Positions 61,368-64,000 of a stretch of DNA of 64,000 nt are shown piece after piece. Made by a program: the position numbers and the translations under genes. The stretch comes from UBA2988 sp965237965 (GTDB lineage: Bacteria; Gemmatimonadota; Gemmatimonadetes; Longimicrobiales; Gaopeijiaceae), in assembly GCA_965237965.1 (NCBI GenBank), contig CBDEGT010000003.1:682001-746000 (forward strand), written 5' to 3'. The notes beneath the pieces were generated by a model. The model worked only from the letters and a program-made list of their open reading frames with translations. It made no database searches and was not told the origin of the DNA. Numbering within the stretch: the stretch's first letter is position 1; every line of letters begins with the position of its first letter.

Positions 61368-62861
61368 TCAGCCGAGGTCCGGGAGCGGCGCCACCGCGGC
61401 ATCGCAGCCGGTGGCCCGATCGATTAGCTCCAGATTGGTGTTGAGAACGTATTCATTCGTGGGCATGATGAAACGGACCCCACCACCGATCGTATTCGCA
61501 GCCCACCGGGTCGTACCCTGGCCTCTGGGGAACCAAAGAAACTCCGCGTTGCGGAGCTTCATGGGATAGTACCGTCCCTCGAGGAACATGGCCCTGCGCC
61601 GTTCCTCGATGAGCATATAAAGGATTTCTCCCGCGTCGCCCGGATCGGCGTACGTGACCAGCGGAAGGTTGTCTGCTTCCCGTAGCTCGTTGACCAGGTC
61701 GATCGCCCGCTGACCACCCTCGAGCTCGGCGCGGATGAGCCACATCTCCTTCCAGTTCACCACAGGGACGTCGTCGTCACCGCTGCCATACCTGGCGTTT
61801 ACGTAGGCCGGGCCCACACCCTGGACGTCCCCCAGAATGGTCCGCACCCGGGTATCCGGGACGGCGGCGTCCTCCTCCGCCATCCGATGGTCACCCTCCG
61901 TCCGAATTGGGAGCCCGTCGTCGCGGACCGCCCGGCCATCCGGAAGGATCCCCAGGTTGTTGTATCCCGTGAAGGGGATGGGGTTAGGCCAGTCCTGGCC
62001 GGTCGCGGGGTTCGGCAAACCCGACCACCAGTCGTTGACTCCGAACACCCCATGAGACTGCACATTGGTGCCGTCCCACCAAGCCCTGTTCCTCCGGGCC
62101 GGCGTACCCTCCCGGGTCACCCAAGCCATGAATCCCTGCGGCACCCGCTGGGCGTCGGCCAAGGCCCCTGAGACGTCTCCCGACATCCAGCGCATCTGCG
62201 CCCTCAGGCCGTAGGCCATGGTCTCCGCGCTGGACGCGACACCGAGAGGCATCGCGAAATCGCCTGCACTGGCGATCTCACTGATCGCCGTGCCGTACAG
62301 ACTCTCCGCCATCTCGTAGGCCTGCGCCGGCGTCATCTTCTCGCCACCGTCGACCGCCATCTCACACATGGTCTGGCCCGCAAATCCGATAACAGCAGCT
62401 TCATAGAGCTTGCTGATGGCCATGTACTGGGCACGATCCGGCACCTGCTCGGTGGTCCAGTCGTTCTCCAGCCTTCCATGGAACTCTTCCGCGAAGCTCC
62501 GCGCTATCATGAGCTGTGTGAACCAGTCGTAGGGGTCGACTCCTGCGTCAGATGGGGCAGAGAAGTATTGAAAGAAATCGGCCCCTGCGACGTTGCTAAA
62601 GATCTCACCGCCGTCCTCGTGGCCGAAGAGATCCCAAACCATGAGCTGGTAGCCGCCCTCGAAGTGGGTGATAATGCTGTTGAGCTGGGTGTCGGCCCCG
62701 GCCGGGTCCTCCAATGCCGACGTCCCGAGCTGGGCCGGCAGGTCTACCTCCAGCAGGCTGTCACAGGCGCTCAAAGCGCCAAGCGACAGGCCGAGCGTCA
62801 CCACCACGCACGCCCGCGTTCGCCAACTCCTGGGTTGCACACGTCCTGTCGAGATATTCAT
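61368..62861 (-). CDS. SusD/RagB-family outer-membrane lipoprotein (second)
   Basis: The 497-residue protein has a lipoprotein signal (LGALSACDSLLEVDLP, Cys33) and a SusD/RagB body. The end of the body shows the family's ERRRAMFLEGRYYPMKLRN motif and the typical GQRAIDLVNELREADNLPLV region. It is only distantly related to the SusD protein at 17-18 kb. The ATG at 62859-62861 is selected because the signal peptide begins there. It follows the SusC-type gene by 164 bp and would bind the ligand for that receptor. Ligand unknown. Confidence 0.9.
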   Translation of the reverse strand: MNISTGRVQPRSWRTRACVVVTLGLSLGALSACDSLLEVDLPAQLGTSALEDPAGADTQLNSIITHFEGGYQLMVWDLFGHEDGGEIFSNVAGADFFQYFSAPSDAGVDPYDWFTQLMIARSFAEEFHGRLENDWTTEQVPDRAQYMAISKLYEAAVIGFAGQTMCEMAVDGGEKMTPAQAYEMAESLYGTAISEIASAGDFAMPLGVASSAETMAYGLRAQMRWMSGDVSGALADAQRVPQGFMAWVTREGTPARRNRAWWDGTNVQSHGVFGVNDWWSGLPNPATGQDWPNPIPFTGYNNLGILPDGRAVRDDGLPIRTEGDHRMAEEDAAVPDTRVRTILGDVQGVGPAYVNARYGSGDDDVPVVNWKEMWLIRAELEGGQRAIDLVNELREADNLPLVTYADPGDAGEILYMLIEERRRAMFLEGRYYPMKLRNAEFLWFPRGQGTTRWAANTIGGGVRFIMPTNEYVLNTNLELIDRATGCDAAVAPLPDLG

Positions 62862-63025
62862 GTCGATCTCATCCTCCGACGACTTGAGTCGTATAGTGTC
62901 ATGAGCGAGGAGAGTCGGTGGGCCGGCGGCGGGGAGGCTCTTCTGGAGCACACGCCCCACCGCCGGCATCCACAAACTCTGCTGCCTCGTCTGCTTCGAT
63001 TCCTGGACAGCGCTTTGCCTCCGAT

Positions 63026-64000
63026 TCAGAAGGTTACGCGCATCGTCGCCGACAAACTCGACGTGGGCGGAGCTGTCCACCAGGCAACCTCACCCCGCAC
63101 CGGTCTCCCGAACTCGGGATCTTGAGCGTTGGTTTCGCCCAGGAGCGTGTCTTGCGCCCGCCAGATGATCCCGAGCTCACGTCCGGACACGGACAGGGAC
63201 GCGCGCTCCGCCCCGATACGGACGACCAGGGACTCGGGAAGGTTGTAGCGGACCCCGATCTCCCGGAGCTTCCAGAAGTCGGCGTCGAACAGCGTTAGCT
63301 GCGCCCACTCGAGTCGAGCCTTGGCGATGAATAGCGGATCTTCCTGGGTCCGATTGGGCCTGCAGTTCAGCCAGAAACACCCCCACCCGGATTGCCCGTC
63401 CAGCTCGGTTCTACCGTATTGAGCGTCGGCGAGCACGTGGATCGATAGGGTGTTGTTGAACAGACTGATCTGCGGATTCACCGAAAACGTATACTTAGCG
63501 AATGCGCCCCCCGCCAAGATTCTCTGGCCCGAAGCCTCGCCGCAGGGTACGAGCGGCCCTCCGCGCACGATGCCATACTGGGACCCCTCACCCAACGGGA
63601 TGCCCTTGTCACACATGGCGGCGATCCGCTCCCCCCAACGGTTCACGATCGAGCCGTTGGGATCGAACTGTGCGGCCTCGGGAAAGAATCTCAGATTATG
63701 ATTCGGGTATGGAAGCCCGATCCTGATCGAAGAGCTGCAGCAGCCGCCATCCGTACCCGGAAAGTCACCAAGCGTCTTGATCTCGTTGTCCAGGTGGGAC
63801 GCGGTGAGATCGAGCCGGAAGGAAAAGTCCCGGCTCTCGTAGAGCCTGCTCGAGAGGGTCGCCTCCCAGCCCCAGTTGTCGATCTGCCCCAGGTTTCGTT
63901 GGACCGCACCCGGGAATCCCACGGTCGGTGGCAGCCCAATGCCCAGCAGGGCGTCCTCGTTCTTCTCGTTGAACCAGGTGAACTCGCCCGCGACACGGTC
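63026..64000 (-). CDS. SusC/RagA-type TonB-dependent receptor, C-terminal part
   Basis: This is the last 324 codons of a TonB-dependent receptor whose 5' part lies outside the window. The frame remains open to base 64000 (reading RVAGEFTWFNEKNEDALLG before GFPGAV). Visible parts are the strand QRNLGQIDNWGWEATLSSRLYES typical of SusC-type barrels, several beta-hairpins with aromatic residues and the closing SSLSATMRVTF, a C-terminal barrel signature. A cysteine pair occurs in a loop (GGCCSSS) and another in GWGCFWLNCRPN, probably extracellular disulfides. The partner SusD gene follows on the same strand. Confidence 0.9.
   Translation of the reverse strand, partial: DRVAGEFTWFNEKNEDALLGIGLPPTVGFPGAVQRNLGQIDNWGWEATLSSRLYESRDFSFRLDLTASHLDNEIKTLGDFPGTDGGCCSSSIRIGLPYPNHNLRFFPEAAQFDPNGSIVNRWGERIAAMCDKGIPLGEGSQYGIVRGGPLVPCGEASGQRILAGGAFAKYTFSVNPQISLFNNTLSIHVLADAQYGRTELDGQSGWGCFWLNCRPNRTQEDPLFIAKARLEWAQLTLFDADFWKLREIGVRYNLPESLVVRIGAERASLSVSGRELGIIWRAQDTLLGETNAQDPEFGRPVRGEVAWWTAPPTSSLSATMRVTF

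Noticed and set aside
63691..63996. Minus-strand frame at the window edge
   Set aside because: The neighbouring frame continues the TonB receptor sequence to base 64000 without a stop; this one is Arg/Ser-rich shadow sequence.

Overview
The window looks like chromosomal DNA of a high-GC, Gram-negative heterotroph. The best guess is a member of the Gemmatimonadota, probably marine or host-associated. This is an inference from gene content: SusC/RagA-type TonB receptors with SusD/RagB partners and many secreted lipoproteins, a DUF1592/DUF1552/ankyrin cassette, DUF5916, YtcJ-like amidohydrolases, and GTG/TTG starts with strong Shine-Dalgarno sites. There is no rRNA, tRNA, CRISPR array or phage in the window. 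Most genes lie on the minus strand.

Layout. 0-5.7 kb (minus): EamA permease, lipoprotein amidohydrolase, a diheme cytochrome c with a DUF4202 protein, and an XRE regulator of the short-chain acyl type. 6-10.2 kb (plus): a cupredoxin next to an outer-membrane-type protein with a CxxCH motif, dodecin, two tandem Nif11-type precursor peptides, and an OmpA-like lipoprotein. 10.3-14.6 kb: TreT-like glycosyltransferase, cold-shock protein, O-methyltransferase, a 52-residue basic protein with a TTG start, and a TauE/SafE relic. 14.8-24.3 kb (minus): three paralogous NHL-propeller lipoproteins around a SusC/SusD operon and a plug-only TonB protein. 24.7-29.3 kb (plus): a fused membrane/spermidine-synthase protein, then a PPIase-HupE/UreJ pair. 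29.3-40.2 kb (minus): alanine dehydrogenase, two YtcJ-like amidohydrolases plus a relic of a third, an alanine:cation symporter, DUF5916 and a class III aminotransferase.

40.2-49.1 kb is the mobile and decaying part. An IS256-family element has landed beside a perfect palindrome upstream of the aminotransferase. An IS5-group element splits an M28 peptidase gene with a CTAG duplication, and an intact convergent paralog follows. A fourth NHL lipoprotein carries a single TGG-to-TAG stop. 49.4-54.2 kb (minus) is an operon of an acylating aldehyde dehydrogenase very like SauS, an AMP-forming acyl-CoA ligase and a DASS transporter. This suggests C2-sulfonate (sulfoacetate/sulfoacetaldehyde) metabolism. 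55.1-61.1 kb (minus) is the DUF1592-DUF1552-ankyrin operon behind a sigma70-like promoter with a 12-bp tandem repeat. 61.4-64 kb (minus) is a second SusD and the 3' part of its SusC, cut by the window edge.

How the parts fit: most of the content concerns uptake and periplasmic processing of organic matter (SusCD, propeller lipoproteins, amidohydrolases, M28 peptidases) and amino-acid or sulfonate nitrogen and carbon (alanine dehydrogenase, alanine symporter, aminotransferase, SauS/SauT-like pair). The least explained loci are the paired Nif11 precursors without a maturation enzyme, the cupredoxin/CxxCH-barrel pair, and the SauS-ligase-DASS operon.
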